DNA of 11,786 nucleotides from an uncultured Clostridia bacterium. Lineage in GTDB: Bacteria; Bacillota; Clostridia; Oscillospirales; Ruminococcaceae. The notes under the pieces were generated by a model. It was not told the DNA's origin, did no database searches, and was given only the letters and a program-made list of their open reading frames with translations. Position 1 is the first letter of the stretch. Each line of letters opens with the position of its first letter. Position numbers and translations under genes: made by a program. The stretch is taken from NCBI GenBank assembly GCA_947630315.1, contig CANRHA010000035.1, positions 1-11,786 on the forward strand. The letters run 5' to 3'. Positions 1 to 5,443 of the stretch are shown piece after piece.

Positions 1-41
1 GTTCCGAAAAACATCGACGAATAAAGCTCGGCCCGGGTCAT
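1..41 (-). CDS. yabQ: YabQ sporulation protein, N-terminal fragment
   Basis: Only the first 13 codons lie in the window; the gene runs off the left edge. The ATG at 41-39 overlaps the yabP stop codon in an ATGA arrangement, a sign of translational coupling. The visible residues read MTRAELYSSMFFG, which suits the start of YabQ, a polytopic membrane protein needed for the spore cortex that usually begins with a short polar stretch, a Leu-Tyr-Ser type motif and then a membrane helix. In Bacillus subtilis yabQ directly follows yabP. The call rests on this short match plus gene order, so it is likely rather than certain. Confidence 0.72.
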   Translation of the reverse strand, partial: MTRAELYSSMFFG

Positions 42-313
42 CTTGTAAGCTTTCCCCAGAGGCCGGGTTTTTTCTTGCGGTCCTTATCGCCGTAAACTAT
101 TGAACGTATATCGCCGTCTATCTGCATATCGCCGGTGTCTACGTTCATCGTGTTCACATGAAGCGCCTTTCCGCGGACCACCATCTCGCCGAGAGTCGTA
201 TACAGCGAGATCTCGTTTTCGTCAAAGCTGTCGACGTCGGTGACGCCGGAAAGTTCAAGCGTGGCGCGGTCCTGGAGAATAAGGCTGTGGTGCGCCGAAA
301 GCTGGTCGTTCAT
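38..313 (-). CDS. yabP: Sporulation protein YabP
   Basis: This 91-residue protein matches the YabP/YqfC family in length (the B. subtilis protein is about 100 residues) and in pattern: a central GVTDVDSFDENEISLYT stretch (residues 23-39), the VVRGKALHVN segment (45-54) and the TGDMQIDGDI segment (60-69). YabP is made in the mother cell during sporulation and is needed for cortex assembly; its biochemical role is not known. The C-terminus is basic (about residues 76-91). The ATG at 313 has a G-rich, imperfect Shine-Dalgarno (GGGGG at 321-325, 7 bases upstream). The gene overlaps the downstream yabQ by 4 bases. The upstream DNA (332-345) reads CATATCAATATAAA on the coding strand, which resembles a sigma-E -10 box, but I see no matching -35, so sporulation control is inferred from the family. 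Confidence 0.93.
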   Translation of the reverse strand: MNDQLSAHHSLILQDRATLELSGVTDVDSFDENEISLYTTLGEMVVRGKALHVNTMNVDTGDMQIDGDIRSIVYGDKDRKKKPGLWGKLTR

Positions 314-369
314 AACTTTGCCCCCTTTTTTATATTGATATGCGGATAAATGCCGAAGCAGAAGCGCGG

Positions 370-418
370 AGCAGAAGTCAGATGTCAGAAGTCAGAAATC
401 AGAGGTCAGAGGTCAGAT
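370..418. repeat. Heptanucleotide tandem array 1 (NNCAGAN)
   Basis: Seven consecutive 7-base units in strict phase: AGCAGAA, GTCAGAT, GTCAGAA, GTCAGAA, ATCAGAG, GTCAGAG, GTCAGAT. The core CAGA is invariant and the other positions vary. It lies in the gap between yabP and the terminator of the first binding-protein gene. The same family recurs at 2142-2211, 2373-2400 and, inverted, at 2902-2950. Confidence 0.9.
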
Positions 419-440
419 GTTATATACGGGAGAATGGACA

Positions 441-470
441 TAAAAAGAGGAGCAGTTTCCTGCTCCTCAA
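441..470 (-). terminator. Rho-independent terminator of the first binding-protein gene
   Basis: A perfect 9-bp stem (GAGGAGCAG at 447-455 pairing with 460-468) with a TTTC loop. In minus-strand reading it is followed by TTTTTA (446-441). It begins about 15 bases after the stop codon of the lipoprotein gene at 485-1987. Confidence 0.92.
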
Positions 471-484
471 AGGGGTTTAAATTA

Positions 485-1987
485 TCATGAGTTGCCCGCG
501 GAGGGTTCAACAACGCCGCCGCTCGCCTCAAAGGCGTCAAGACGGGTATTGAGCTCGCCGATGTAGAACTCCATAGTCTCCTGATAGCTCGCCTTTGCCT
601 GCGCCCATGTTGCAGCGCCGCCGGCGGAAGTCGGGTGGCCTATATCATCGTTGAAGTTGCGGAGTCTCGAACCGATGTCGTAGCCGTAGCCTGCGTCGTC
701 GTCAACGCCGTAGGTGAGAATTATGTTGCCGACGCCCGAGTTTGCCATCTCGTAGCAGGTGTGGTACATGTCGAGCATCTCATCGTTCCACTTGTAGGTG
801 TTCTTGAGCTGGTACTCATCGATGTTCACAACGGTCGGGTCGATGATCTTGAAGCGGTCGCACATTGCAAGAAGCGCAACGCCTTCGGGGTTCTCGGCCT
901 GGTTTACAAGCACATAACCGTTCGGCTCGCAGTCGAGGTAGTAGTTGCCGTCGCCGTTAGGATCTCTCGGAGAAGGAACGAACATTACCTCGCCGGAGGT
1001 GATGTCGCCCCACTTGGCGGAAATGGTATCTACAGGGCCGGTGAAGCCGAATGTTCCGACAGGCCAGAACAGGCAGAGGCCGTCCTTAACGCCTGCGCCC
1101 TCAGCGCCTTCGCCGCGGGTAGTCCAACCGTTCCACCAAGGATAGCAGGTCTCGTTCTTCTGAAGCTCATAGAGGCAATCCGCGGCTCTTTCAAGTCTCG
1201 GGTCGTCGATGTTAGAGTAGAAGCGGCTGGTGGTGGTGTCATATCCTATGACCGAAACGCCGGTGGACTGCATGATAGCTCTCGAGTAGTACCAACCGTC
1301 GAGGGCGTATCTGTCGGCGTCGGGGTCGGTGAAGTCGAGGCACATCTCGGAAAATGCATCCCAGGTCCACTCGTTGTTTGCAAAGAGCTCGGCGGGATCA
1401 TCATAGCCATAGTCGTTCATGACTCTGGTGTTGTAGGGGAATACGCAGCCGAATCCCATATCGGTGAGCATGTAGTAGCGGTGGCCGTTGATGGAGAAGT
1501 AGGTGTCGACATAGGGCTTCATCTCGGCAAAGAGCGGAGAATCGTAGTCTATGTAATCCTCAACGGGCTGGATCATGCCCTTCATTACCTTCATCGGGAA
1601 GAGGCTGGTTTCGGCAGGGAAGAAATCCGGGGGGGTGCCGCCGAGGATGTTGGTGGCGAGGGTGTCGAATCTGTCGCCCCATACGGTCTGGACCCATTCG
1701 ATGTCGCAGCCGTATCTTTCTTTAAAGGTAAAGAAGCCGGTGTTTACAACTTCACCTTCGTCGTAGTTGTGGAACCAGTCGTCATGGCAGAGCCACTTGA
1801 TGGTAGTTCCGGCGCCGGGCGCTTCCTCGGGATCGGGGAGAACGATTCCGGCCGCGGCCAGAATTTTAGCGGCGTCTTCGGTAGACAGCGTGAGTTCAAT
1901 AATCTTACGCTTGTTGCGTCCGCAGCCTACGAGCGCGACGATCATTAAAAGCGCGAGAAAAAGTGCTGTAAAATTTCTCAGTTTCAT
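485..1987 (-). CDS. Extracellular solute-binding lipoprotein (sugar ABC-transporter type), copy 1
   Basis: A 500-residue secreted lipoprotein. Residues 1-22 form a lipoprotein signal peptide (basic MKLR, hydrophobic 6-20, lipobox L19-V-G-C22), so the mature protein should be lipid-anchored on the outer face of the membrane. After a 34-residue tether the rest looks like a family 1 (sugar/oligosaccharide) substrate-binding fold, with typical YNTRVMNDYG (185-194), EWTWD (206-210) and a WAQ-type C-terminal helix (461-463). DPNGDG at 342-347 resembles a calcium-binding loop. It is clearly paralogous to the protein at 3137-4570. No permease or ATPase gene is adjacent, so the transporter partner and substrate cannot be named; a purely sensory role is possible. 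The start is supported by GGAGGT (1998-1993) 5 bases before the ATG. Confidence 0.9.
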   Translation of the reverse strand: MKLRNFTALFLALLMIVALVGCGRNKRKIIELTLSTEDAAKILAAAGIVLPDPEEAPGAGTTIKWLCHDDWFHNYDEGEVVNTGFFTFKERYGCDIEWVQTVWGDRFDTLATNILGGTPPDFFPAETSLFPMKVMKGMIQPVEDYIDYDSPLFAEMKPYVDTYFSINGHRYYMLTDMGFGCVFPYNTRVMNDYGYDDPAELFANNEWTWDAFSEMCLDFTDPDADRYALDGWYYSRAIMQSTGVSVIGYDTTTSRFYSNIDDPRLERAADCLYELQKNETCYPWWNGWTTRGEGAEGAGVKDGLCLFWPVGTFGFTGPVDTISAKWGDITSGEVMFVPSPRDPNGDGNYYLDCEPNGYVLVNQAENPEGVALLAMCDRFKIIDPTVVNIDEYQLKNTYKWNDEMLDMYHTCYEMANSGVGNIILTYGVDDDAGYGYDIGSRLRNFNDDIGHPTSAGGAATWAQAKASYQETMEFYIGELNTRLDAFEASGGVVEPSAGNS

Positions 1988-2031
1988 AATTGACCTCCAT
2001 TCATCCGCACAGAGCGGAATTTAACACGTAT

Positions 2032-2060
2032 ATTATATCACCGCCCCGGCAACTTTTCAA
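2032..2060 (-). promoter_or_regulatory. Sigma-A promoter of the copy 1 binding-protein gene
   Basis: In minus-strand reading, TTGAAA (2060-2055), a 17-base spacer, then a perfect TATAAT (2037-2032). The start codon is at 1987, giving a leader of about 40 bases. The leader contains a short CCGC/GCGG inverted repeat (2005-2017) and ends in the GGAGGT ribosome binding site. Confidence 0.88.
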
Positions 2061-2141
2061 CTAACAGTTATTACAATTCTGCGCTGTTATTTTTGTACAT
2101 TATATCAATTACAATGTTAGAAAAGGGAAATGATTGGAGCG

Positions 2142-2211
2142 GGCAGAGGACAGATATCAGAGGGCAGAGGGCAGAGGGCAGAAGGCAGAGGTCAGAGGGC
2201 AGAAGACAGAA
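2142..2211. repeat. Heptanucleotide tandem array 2 (NNCAGAN, ten units)
   Basis: Ten in-phase heptads beginning GGCAGAG, GACAGAT, ATCAGAG and ending GGCAGAA, GACAGAA. CAGA is constant, and the two bases before it alternate among GG, GT, GA and AT. It leads directly into the 73-base composite unit that ends in the first AAAAGGTATTCGC copy. Confidence 0.93.
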
Positions 2212-2273
2212 ACGCTCTGCCCGAGTGAGAGTGACAGAGTGCGACTGCGCCACATTTGTGAAAAGGTATTCGC
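2201..2273 (+). repeat. Composite repeat unit, copy 1
   Basis: This starts with the last heptads (AGAAGACAGAAAC), passes through GTGACAGAGTGCG (2231-2243) and ends in AAAAGGTATTCGC (2261-2273). The same three blocks, with similar spacing and diverged filler, recur at 2390-2463. Confidence 0.85.
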
Positions 2274-2290
2274 AAGCAAAGGCGATTTGA
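2261..2290 (+). repeat. Palindromic repeat with AAAAGGTATTCGC arm, copy A
   Basis: The left arm is exact (2261-2273). The core contains TCGC/GCGA (2270-2273 with 2282-2285). The right arm seen in copies D and E (CTCATACTATTT) is not recognisable, so this copy is degenerate or truncated. Confidence 0.7.
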
Positions 2291-2334
2291 AGTTGTACAA
2301 ATAAAAATCCCACCCGCGAGCCGCCCAAATGGTG

Positions 2335-2366
2335 AAAAGGGATTCGCGGCGGAGCCGCTCATGCGG
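2335..2366 (+). repeat. Palindromic repeat, copy B
   Basis: The left arm carries one change (AAAAGGGATTCGC, 2335-2347). It is followed by the core hairpin GCGGC-GGA-GCCGC and a partial right arm (CTCATGCGGG). The altered GGGATT pairs with AATCCC at 2306-2311, so this copy may belong to a larger fold. Confidence 0.75.
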
Positions 2367-2372
2367 GTAGAA

Positions 2373-2400
2373 GACAGAAATCAGATATCAGAAGACAGAA
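2373..2400. repeat. Heptanucleotide tandem array 3 (four units)
   Basis: In-phase units GACAGAA, ATCAGAT, ATCAGAA, GACAGAA. It directly precedes the second composite unit, as array 2 precedes the first. Confidence 0.88.
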
Positions 2401-2463
2401 ACTCTATCCAATAAGTGGATGTGACAGAGTGCGGTTACCCTCAATTGATGAAAAGGTATTCGC
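2390..2463 (+). repeat. Composite repeat unit, copy 2
   Basis: This has the same order of blocks as 2201-2273: AGAAGACAGAAAC, GTGACAGAGTGCG (2421-2433), then AAAAGGTATTCGC (2451-2463). The filler sequence is diverged while the three blocks are identical, and the overall length differs by one base. Confidence 0.85.
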
Positions 2464-2486
2464 GGCGGAGCCGCTCATGCTATTTT
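2451..2486 (+). repeat. Palindromic repeat, copy C
   Basis: Exact left arm (2451-2463), core GCGGC-GGA-GCCGC, then CTCATGCTATTTT (2474-2486), close to the consensus right arm CTCATACTATTTT. Confidence 0.85.
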
Positions 2487-2550
2487 AAATGAGCCGGTTC
2501 ATTGTGCGGCATTCATGGTAAAGTAATACAGCCTGCCGCTGACACACATA

Positions 2551-2581
2551 AAAAGGTATTCGCTACGCTCATACTATTTTT
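2551..2581 (+). repeat. Palindromic repeat, copy D
   Basis: This is the shortest complete copy: left arm 2551-2563, a tiny GC-TAC-GC core, and right arm CTCATACTATTTT (2569-2581). The arms pair with each other imperfectly (AAAA with TTTT, GGTAT with ATACT/ATACC-like bases), so the whole unit can fold. Confidence 0.85.
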
Positions 2582-2598
2582 AGTCGCCCCACCCCTAA

Positions 2599-2619
2599 CC
2601 CCTCCCTGGTGGGGAGGGG
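2599..2619. repeat. C-rich/G-rich hairpin 1
   Basis: CCCCTCCC (2599-2606) pairs perfectly with GGGAGGGG (2612-2619) across a 5-base loop. No T-tract follows on either strand and no gene ends nearby, so a terminator role is unlikely. A related hairpin is at 2790-2815. Confidence 0.75.
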
Positions 2620-2726
2620 AACACTATATGCAAACTTATGAGAGAGCGCACCGCCGGACAAAGGGGCGCGGCGGATTGACTGCATTGGCGGCAAACGAGC
2701 GGTTTTTGTCCGCCGCGCCGGGAGGT

Positions 2727-2774
2727 AAAAGGTATTCGCAAATTTCCTCGCGGAAATTTTCTCATACTATTTGA
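2727..2774 (+). repeat. Palindromic repeat, copy E
   Basis: Left arm 2727-2739, an 8-bp AT-rich core hairpin (AAATTTCC with GGAAATTT around TCGC) and right arm CTCATACTATTT (2761-2772). The core sequence is unrelated to copies B and C but is again self-complementary. Confidence 0.85.
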
Positions 2775-2789
2775 ATCACCCTACCCCCT

Positions 2790-2815
2790 ACCCCCTCCCC
2801 TCAAGGGGAGGGGGT
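2790..2815. repeat. C-rich/G-rich hairpin 2
   Basis: A perfect 12-bp stem (2790-2801 with 2804-2815) of the ACCCCCTCCCCT type with a 2-base CA loop. It follows a short CCCTACCCCCTACCCCC run. It resembles the hairpin at 2599-2619 and the terminator stem at 4587-4607. Confidence 0.8.
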
Positions 2816-2901
2816 CTGCTTTACCCAAATTTTCTGCGCATGACGGGCGGGGGAGGGGTGAGGCGGGCGCCGCAGTCTGTCACTCTCGCCGCAAAGGGCC
2901 T

Positions 2902-2950
2902 TTCTGTCTTCCGATATCTGCCCTCCGTCTTCTGTTTTCTGTCCTCTGCC
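2902..2950 (-). repeat. Heptanucleotide tandem array 4, inverted
   Basis: Read on the minus strand this is seven in-phase heptads: GGCAGAG, GACAGAA, AACAGAA, GACGGAG, GGCAGAT, ATCGGAA, GACAGAA. It continues on that strand into GAGAGTGACAGACTGCG (2889-2873), a relative of the GTGACAGAGTGCG block of the composite unit, so a whole composite unit appears inverted here. Confidence 0.85.
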
Positions 2951-3078
2951 TTCTTTCCGGCGCCGCCGCGCCGGATCCCACCTCCCGATCCGCTAACCCC
3001 TTCCTTACTTTTGTGCAAAGCGTAAAATTTTTAACTGTTGCTTCGTGCTTTTTACCAATAGCAATCGAACCCGATTTG

Positions 3079-3087
3079 TGGTATAAT
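3079..3087 (+). promoter_or_regulatory. Extended -10 promoter of the copy 2 binding-protein gene
   Basis: TGGTATAAT is a perfect TATAAT (3082-3087) with the TG of an extended -10 element. No convincing -35 box lies 16-18 bases upstream, which is tolerated by extended -10 promoters. The leader to the ATG at 3137 is about 43 bases. Confidence 0.72.
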
Positions 3088-3136
3088 TTCCATGGCAAAC
3101 TATTTTTGCAAAATCTTTTAGAAAGGAATTGTTATA

Positions 3137-4570
3137 ATGTTTAAGAAAATTGCAGCGCTCGGTATGGTGCTTATCCTTATTGTCGCGCTTGTAGGCTGCG
3201 GCGGTTCAAAGCGCCAGGTCATTGAGCTTACCCTCTCGACCGAAGACGCCGCCCAGATCCTTGCGGCCGCCGGAATAAGGCTGCCCAAGCCCGAAGAAGC
3301 CCCCGGCGCAAACACTGTTATAACCCTTTACGGCTACCAGAACAGCCTTCAGAACTACTCGGCCGACGAGATGGTTCAGACCGGCTACTGGACATTCAAG
3401 GAAATGTACGGAGGAGACATCGAATGGGTCGAATGCACCTGGGATGAGAGATGGTCCAAACTCGCCGCTCTCTTGCTTTCCGATGACATTCCCGACTTCT
3501 ACGAGGCGTGGGCGACCGACTTCCCGAGCCGCGCTCTCAACAACATGTTCGCACCGGTAGACGACTACATAAACTACGACGATCCGCTGTTTGCAGACAT
3601 GAAATACTACGCCGATAACTTCTTCTCCCTCGCCGGCAAGTGCTACATGATGATAACCGACGTTCAGTTCAACAGTATCGTACTTTACAACAAGAGAGTC
3701 TTCGATGATTACGGTTTTGACGATCCTGCGGAGCTGTTCTACAACGGCGAATGGACGTGGGACGACATGCTCGACATGGCGATCGAATTTACCGATCCCG
3801 ATGAGGGCCGCTACGCCTTCAACAACTGGCACCCCGACACCGCGTTCTTCACATCTACCGGCATAAGCCTTGTTCAGCTCGATCCCGATACCGGAAAATT
3901 CTATTCAAATATAGACGACCCGAGACTTGAACGCGCCGCGAACGTTCTTCAGGAAATGCAGAAGAACGAGGTATCCTTCCCCGTTCAGAACAACGGCTGG
4001 GTCCTCAACTATGAGCTTGACAGCGGCGGAGTTGCGCAGGGCGTTACCCTGTTCGGCATGGACGGCGTATATATTCTTGATGAGCGCCGCACGATCGCCG
4101 ACATGGAGCAGACCTACGGCGACATCACCGCGGGCGAGGTAATGATAGTTCCCGTTCCGAGGGATCCCAACGGCGACGGCGAATACTACATCGACTCTAA
4201 GCCCAAGGGCTACTGCCTGATCCAGGGCGCGCCTCACCCCGAGGCAGTTGCGCTTCTGGCGATGTGCGATCGCTTCAAGATAGTCGACCCGACGGTAATC
4301 AACTTCGATAAGAAGCAGCTGATGGAAAAGAAGGGCTGGTCTCAGGACATGCTCGACATGTGGGATGTAATGTACGAGATCTCGCACTCTCACAACACCT
4401 TCATCGACTTCGGCGAGGGCCTCGGAGACCTCTCCTCGAGAGTAAACGAAATGACCAACTTCAATATTGCCGGCGCCGAGACGACATGGGCGCAGCGCAA
4501 GGAATCGCTGAAGGACACCATTCAGTACTACATCGACGAACTCAACGCGCAGATAGACGCGCTCGGGTAA
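3137..4570 (+). CDS. Extracellular solute-binding lipoprotein (sugar ABC-transporter type), copy 2
   Basis: A 477-residue paralogue of the protein encoded at 485-1987. It has a lipoprotein signal peptide with lipobox L18-V-G-C21, a tether at 25-58 nearly identical to that of copy 1, and the same family 1 binding-protein landmarks: YNKRVFDDYG (184-193), EWTWDD (205-210), YSNIDDPRLERAA (256-268), a DPNGDG calcium-type loop (343-348) and a WAQ motif (451-453). The sequence between landmarks is well diverged, notably around residues 120-180 and 285-330, suggesting a different ligand. No transporter genes are adjacent. The start is supported by GAAAGGA (3121-3127) 9 bases before the ATG. The gene is transcribed away from copy 1 and ends at a terminator hairpin shared with the convergent gene downstream. 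Confidence 0.9.
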   Translation: MFKKIAALGMVLILIVALVGCGGSKRQVIELTLSTEDAAQILAAAGIRLPKPEEAPGANTVITLYGYQNSLQNYSADEMVQTGYWTFKEMYGGDIEWVECTWDERWSKLAALLLSDDIPDFYEAWATDFPSRALNNMFAPVDDYINYDDPLFADMKYYADNFFSLAGKCYMMITDVQFNSIVLYNKRVFDDYGFDDPAELFYNGEWTWDDMLDMAIEFTDPDEGRYAFNNWHPDTAFFTSTGISLVQLDPDTGKFYSNIDDPRLERAANVLQEMQKNEVSFPVQNNGWVLNYELDSGGVAQGVTLFGMDGVYILDERRTIADMEQTYGDITAGEVMIVPVPRDPNGDGEYYIDSKPKGYCLIQGAPHPEAVALLAMCDRFKIVDPTVINFDKKQLMEKKGWSQDMLDMWDVMYEISHSHNTFIDFGEGLGDLSSRVNEMTNFNIAGAETTWAQRKESLKDTIQYYIDELNAQIDALG

Positions 4571-4573
4571 CAG

Positions 4574-4613
4574 CGAAAATAAAACTCCCCCTCCCGCAAG
4601 GAGGGGGTTTGCT
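4574..4613. terminator. Shared terminator of convergent genes
   Basis: An 8-bp stem CCCCCTCC (4587-4594) with GGAGGGGG (4600-4607) and loop CGCAA. Plus-strand reading gives only TTTGCTGT after the stem. Minus-strand reading gives AGTTTTATTTTC, the better T-tract. It sits between the stops of copy 2 (4570) and the TIM-barrel gene (4639), so it probably serves both, with the minus direction stronger. Confidence 0.75.
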
Positions 4614-4638
4614 GTATATGGGGGAAATGGGCAAAGCC

Positions 4639-5442
4639 TTACAGCGCACCGATCAGCCTCTCGGCCTTTTCGATGCAGGCGTTGAGGGCGGCTATGTCAA
4701 GGCCGCGGGGCTTAAAGGCGTTTGCTTCGATAGTGAATCCGCCGCGGTAGCCTACGCTTTTCAATCCCTTAAAGAAGCTTTCAAAATCCACGTTCCCTTC
4801 GCCGATGTTCAGCGCGCGGTAGTCGGACCAGTCTCTGTAGCCGCCGGCGCGGTCGTTCAGGTGAATGTGTCTGATATGCTCCCAAAAGCGCAGGTTTTCC
4901 CCGGAAAAGGCCCTCTCGTTGTCGGAATCGAACTGCGCCATCTTGGTGTCGTATGTAAACGAAACGCCGGGGCAGCCGTCTATCAGCCGGTGCCAGTATG
5001 TAAAGGGGCTGCCGCCGCTGGCGATAACGTTTTCAACAGTCGCCGTAAGCCCGTAGTTCGAGGCGATCTCCATGAGCTTGGGGTACCCCGAAATGTTCGC
5101 GTCGATGTTTCGGTCCGAGGTCGGCCCGTTCCAGAGATGTATTATCAAAATTCCCGCGCCTATCTCTTTCGCGATCCGGCAGTTTATCTCAAACAGCTCG
5201 TAAGCCTTGCCGAACTCCTCCCGCGCCAGATGTTCGCCTATGAATTTATCACAGTGAAACGTCGGGAAGGAGTACGGCAGGGCCTTTATATATTCGGCGA
5301 GCTCTTTTTCCTGCGGATACCAATCCTCATAAAACATCAGCTCAAAATTGCGGCAGTTTATCCTCGGCGCAATTTCTTCAATAAGCCTGAAATTTCGCTG
5401 ATTCGGGCGGCCGATAAACGCCCCGGTAGATACTGCAAGCAT
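4639..5442 (-). CDS. Sugar phosphate isomerase/epimerase-like TIM barrel
   Basis: A 267-residue protein of the xylose-isomerase-like / AP-endonuclease 2 superfamily, full length for its sugar isomerase/epimerase members. Candidate metal and active-site residues fall in the expected order: E34 (NFEL), H63 (TFH), H102 (IIHLW), E137 (TVEN), D165 (TYD), H192/H194 (HIHLND) and E239 (TIEAN). The usual D-x-x-H element after strand 6 reads D165-T-K-M, so the expected histidine is missing. This could mean altered metal binding or another chemistry; the substrate cannot be predicted. The ATG begins one base after the stop of the upstream aminopeptidase gene (TAA-A-ATG), with GGAG about 10 bases before it inside that gene, so the two are translationally coupled. 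Confidence 0.85.
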   Translation of the reverse strand: MLAVSTGAFIGRPNQRNFRLIEEIAPRINCRNFELMFYEDWYPQEKELAEYIKALPYSFPTFHCDKFIGEHLAREEFGKAYELFEINCRIAKEIGAGILIIHLWNGPTSDRNIDANISGYPKLMEIASNYGLTATVENVIASGGSPFTYWHRLIDGCPGVSFTYDTKMAQFDSDNERAFSGENLRFWEHIRHIHLNDRAGGYRDWSDYRALNIGEGNVDFESFFKGLKSVGYRGGFTIEANAFKPRGLDIAALNACIEKAERLIGAL

Positions 5443-5443
5443 T

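Larger units (their letters stand above)
2100..3020. other. Gene-free repeat island between two paralogous binding-protein genes
   Basis: I find no credible gene in these roughly 920 bases. The open frames present are low-complexity translations of repeats. The stretch holds three heptad arrays, five copies of a short palindromic repeat starting AAAAGGTATTCGC or a close variant, a duplicated unit of about 73 bases linking the two, and two CCCCTCC/GGAGGGG-type hairpins. An inverted repeat of 11 bp (GGCGCGGCGGA near 2667-2677 with TCCGCCGCGCC near 2709-2719) is also present. I see no transposase or fragment of one. Confidence 0.8.

Noticed and set aside
635..1948. Long open frame (437 codons) on the plus strand opposite the first binding-protein gene
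   Set aside because: Its translation is Val/Ala-rich without recognisable motifs, and the opposite strand encodes a lipoprotein with signal peptide, promoter, ribosome binding site and terminator. It is an antisense shadow caused by codon bias.
370..2950. CRISPR array as an explanation of the heptad arrays and palindromic repeats
   Set aside because: The units are 7 bases in direct tandem with no spacers, and the longer repeats are unevenly spaced with diverged filler. No cas genes are present.
2093..3025. Small open frames in the repeat island as genes
   Set aside because: Their translations are low-complexity products of repeats (for example GQRAEGRRQRSEGRR), none has a convincing ribosome binding site, and they exist on both strands alike.
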